Shown here piece after piece: positions 61,735 through 64,000 of a DNA stretch of 64,000 bases. How positions within the stretch are numbered: position 1 is the stretch's first letter; each line of letters starts with the position of its first letter. The stretch lies in NCBI GenBank assembly GCA_946902875.1, contig OX336343.1:17283596-17347595 (forward strand), written 5' to 3'. The notes under the pieces were generated by a model, which was not told where the DNA came from, searched no databases, and saw only the letters and a list, made by a program, of their open reading frames with translations. Made by a program: the position numbers and the translations under genes. This DNA is from Nematopogon swammerdamellus (Eukaryota > Arthropoda > Insecta > Lepidoptera > Adelidae).

Positions 61735-61753
61735 AGTTCTATACTATAGAACT
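61735..61753. repeat. 19-bp perfect palindrome at satellite edge
   Basis: AGTTCTATA-C-TATAGAACT begins exactly where the last partial 20-bp unit (TATGACGATGGC) stops. Confidence 0.85.
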
Positions 61754-61932
61754 ATTTGGAGGCTGGGCCTGAATACAAGCGGAAGCGAAGCAAACAAGAT
61801 ACAGCCGAGGATACAGCATCTTGCGCCTCCTGTGTTAATTGGACAACAATGTTCATTGATACACTTCTAGTACTTCTACCTTCCTTCCTTATACAGTCTA
61901 GCTAGAACAAGCTGCTGCCACGGTAAGTCGGT

Positions 61933-61990
61933 GAAGGGAGAGGCATATGTCCAGCAGTGGACCAATACAGGCTGATGATTGATTGATTTA
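61933..61990 (+). mobile_element. RTE-like LINE 3' stub with (TGAT)n tail
   Basis: GGGAGAGGCATATGTCCAGC, AGTGGACCAATACAGGCTGA and TGATTGATTGAT match the last ~15 codons and tail of 28880-29345. One of the shortest 5'-truncated copies. Confidence 0.8.
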
Positions 61991-62073
61991 TATTAGAGAA
62001 GATAAGCCGATGGTTATACTATGGATTCTAGTTGTGATGTATCGATGTGATATCATGAATTTAGATGGGTTGC

Positions 62074-62353
62074 CGTTCGAACGTTCAGGCTACCGTGCTT
62101 CGAATTCCACGTAATCTGTTCGTCCCTTCCCTTTACCTTACTAGTTGGTAGTGTTTGGCCCGACTGTATTGGTACCACCGCACTCAATTAAAATTCGGCC
62201 GAAGTGGCTATTTAAATAGTTCGTGTTTTCCGGCCGGTTCAGTGTAGCCGACACTACCAAAGGGAAGCACTGACATGGAGCCTAGTTCACTAAGGTGTTA
62301 AGGGTTGACATCACTGCTGTAGTAAGGTCATATGGCCAAGCATCTCAGATTCC
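62074..62353 (+). mobile_element. Old SINE-A copy, head mostly lost
   Basis: A trace of the head (GTTCAGGCTACCGTG), the hairpin CGTGC-TTCGAATT-CCACG with one mismatch, GTAATCTGTTCGTCCCTTCC, then the body with scattered substitutions throughout (TGGTAGTGTTTGGCCCGACT, TGGCTATTTAAATAGTTCGT, AAGCACTGACATGGAGCC) to TTCCATAATAAAA. Divergence is even, so this is an old insertion. Confidence 0.8.
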
Positions 62354-62359
62354 ATAATA

Positions 62360-62850
62360 AAACGACTACATGATCCACTATATCACGTATGGCCACTACA
62401 ACTTGTGTCGTACAGAGCCAATCACCAAGGAAGCCCCTACGTACTTCCGCCACTCGCAGCTCCGTGGCGGACGGGGAAGTACGCTTGCTTGCAAGTCTCG
62501 GAAAGTTCACTCGCCTCGCTATAATAATATGAGAAGTCGCGCGGTGCTGGCAATATTCTTCGCAACTCTATTAGGCATCGGCAAATTCGATTTTTGAATA
62601 CGGAACATGCGGGGAACGGCAGCCATCTTGTCTGATAATACGAGTATATTGCGGTTCTGTTTTATGTTGCAGGTTTTTTGCAATACATCACGTGTAGTTC
62701 AGGGATGAAGTCGACATATTTTTGAATAATTATTAGAGCAGGAATAATCGATTCAGTGATTTCGCTTATGGATTCAGAGTACTCTTTGGACACTACCTAT
62801 ACTACTGCACACTCCGTGTAAAACAGTCAGTCGGCATTGCATCTACGAAC
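62360..62850. other. No recognisable feature
   Basis: Overlapping short frames on both strands (62328-62597) match nothing. Confidence 0.45.
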
Positions 62851-62855
62851 AAGCT

Positions 62856-63589
62856 CCATCGATATCCACTTAACTTAAGTTTGTTTCCTGATAACCCCTA
62901 CAGCAAACAATATTCGTCTAGTACTGTTTTTCTCTCACGAAACCCAAAAGATACACTTATAAATAAATTTTACTAAGCAACCCAGGTTTGTAAACTAGAT
63001 TATCCATCGATATCCACTTAACTTAAGATTGTTTCCTGATAACCCCTACAGGAAACAATATTCGTCTAGTACTGTTTTTCTCTCACGAAACCCAAAAGAT
63101 ACACTTATAAATAAATTTTACTAAGCAACCCAGGTTTGTAAACTAGATTATCCATCGATATCCACATAGCTTAAGATTGTTTCCTGATAACCCCTACAGG
63201 AAACAATATTCGTCTAGTATTGTTTTTCACTCACGAAACCCAAAAGAGAACACTTCTAAATAACTTTTCCTAAGAACCCCAGGTTTCTAAACTAGATTAT
63301 CCATCGATATCCACTTAACTTAAGTTTGTTTCCTGATAACCCCTACAGCAAACAATATTCGTCTAGTACTGTTTTTCTCTCACGAAACCCAAAAGAGAAC
63401 ACTTATAAATAAATTTTACTAAGCAACCCAGGTTTGTAAACTAGATTATCCATCGATATCCACTTAACTTAAGATTGTTTCCTGATAACCCCTACAGGAA
63501 ACAATATTCGTCTAGTACTGTTTTTCTCTCACGAATCCCAAGAGAACACTTCTAAATCACTTTAACTAAGCACCCCACGTTTATGAACT
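62856..63589 (+). repeat. 148-149-bp satellite, five units
   Basis: CCATCGATATCCAC recurs at 62856, 63004, 63152, 63301 and 63450, so four periods of 148-149 bp plus a final, more diverged unit ending near 63589. The unit contains GTTTCCTGATAACCCCTACA, CAATATTCGTCTAGTA, TTTTCTCTCACGAAACCCAA and AAGCAACCCAGGTTTGTAAA. GTTTCC and GGAAAC in most units form a short inverted pair. No coding frame. Confidence 0.95.
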
Positions 63590-63840
63590 GCAGGATATAC
63601 ATACAGTCGCCTTACAATTCACAACATTCCACTTTACGACAAAGGAATCCCATTATCCCGGCCTGACTCAGGGGGGAGTGGCACGCCAGGGCAGGCTAGG
63701 TATTACTCGGGTCCGCCTAGGAGGTTGTCGAGGTTGATCCTACCTGCCTACGCGCAGTGGGACGGCGGAGGATGGCGTCTCAACTATGCAGCCGGGGTTT
63801 TGTTAGTGTTTCGGTTACTTACGCGTTTAAATTGAATTTT
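63590..63840. other. GC-rich unassigned segment
   Basis: GAGTGGCACGCCAGGGCAGG and CGCAGTGGGACGGCGGAGG stand out from the AT-rich background. No frame or repeat is recognised. It separates the 148-bp satellite from the terminal dispersed repeat. Confidence 0.4.
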
Positions 63841-64000
63841 TACCCGACTACGGCGAAGCCAAAAAAGGAAGGGTTATGAGTTTGGCGTGTATGTATGTAT
63901 GTATGTATGTGACTATCTATATTCCACTCTACAGCCTAAAGTACTGGGCCGATTTGAATAATTCTTGCGCCAGTGGATTTGTCTTATTCACGGGAGTGTC
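63841..64000 (+). repeat. Dispersed repeat with (TATG)n, copy 2, cut by window end
   Basis: TTACCCGACTACGGCGAAGC onward equals 41573-41752 except for a shorter TATG run and four or five substitutions. It continues past the window. Confidence 0.85.

Noticed and set aside
62856..63589. CRISPR or rDNA spacer array
   Set aside because: Whole 148-bp unit repeats, no spacers, and no rRNA sequence nearby.

Overview
This 64-kb window is nuclear DNA from an animal, almost certainly an insect and most likely a moth or butterfly (Lepidoptera). It is AT-rich, has no bacterial-style coding density, and its longest open frames are under 200 codons. It is packed with decayed retrotransposon ends of kinds I associate with lepidopteran genomes: RTE-like LINE tails ending in (TGATGA)n, '...CCCGCGGCTCCGCCCGC...' RTE 3' ends, (ATGT)n-tailed elements, and TTAGGGTTCCGTA/(GACA)n elements. 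I see no complete host gene. The sequence reads like an intergenic region or a large intron. The best hint of a host gene is a 32-nt candidate micro-exon on the + strand (49770-49801) with strong splice signals on both sides.

The dominant occupant is one SINE-like family, here called SINE-A, with more than twenty full or partial copies across the window on both strands. Its full-length form (11861-12243, 32822-33193, 53837-54207, 56526-56918) has a ~112-nt 5S-rRNA-like head closed by a GTCAGCCTC/GAGGCTGAC stem. A tRNA T-arm-like hairpin follows, then a conserved ~220-nt body and an A-rich end. The hairpin stem changes from copy to copy in a compensatory way. A different ~75-nt head ('head 2') sits on the same body in three copies and on an unrelated body in element H (8298-8599, 45813-46144, 49896-50222, the last with a 12-bp target-site duplication). 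The family is therefore modular. A second, tRNA-headed SINE (SINE-B) is at 2891-3016 and 20256-20360.

DNA transposons include one notable non-autonomous element at 45169-45484. It has 25-bp perfect terminal inverted repeats, an 8-bp near-perfect target duplication, a TATA box and TCAGT initiator, and a first coding exon reading as the start of a THAP zinc-finger domain, ending in a canonical splice donor. This is the layout of a P-element relative reduced to its DNA-binding exon. Others are a hAT-like MITE with an exact 8-bp duplication (34412-34714), a PIF/Harbinger-like MITE flanked by TTA (29933-30067), a 761-bp foldback with 316-bp arms (44310-45070), and several smaller hairpin elements.

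LINE remnants include an RTE-type C-terminal open frame (28885-29325) and its decayed relatives, Jockey/CR1-like C-termini, an RNase-H-bearing LINE end (38770-39535), a LINE with full 3' UTR and (CATTTT)n tail (51034-51522), and a conserved retroelement domain on the minus strand (31054-31332). Tandem arrays: a 20-bp satellite of ~48 units (60749-61734), a 148-bp satellite of five units (62856-63589), an 81-bp palindromic array (17641-17966), and degenerate 20-21-bp (11265-11670) and 16-bp (30218-30355) arrays. The right end (60-64 kb) is the most repeat-dense part.
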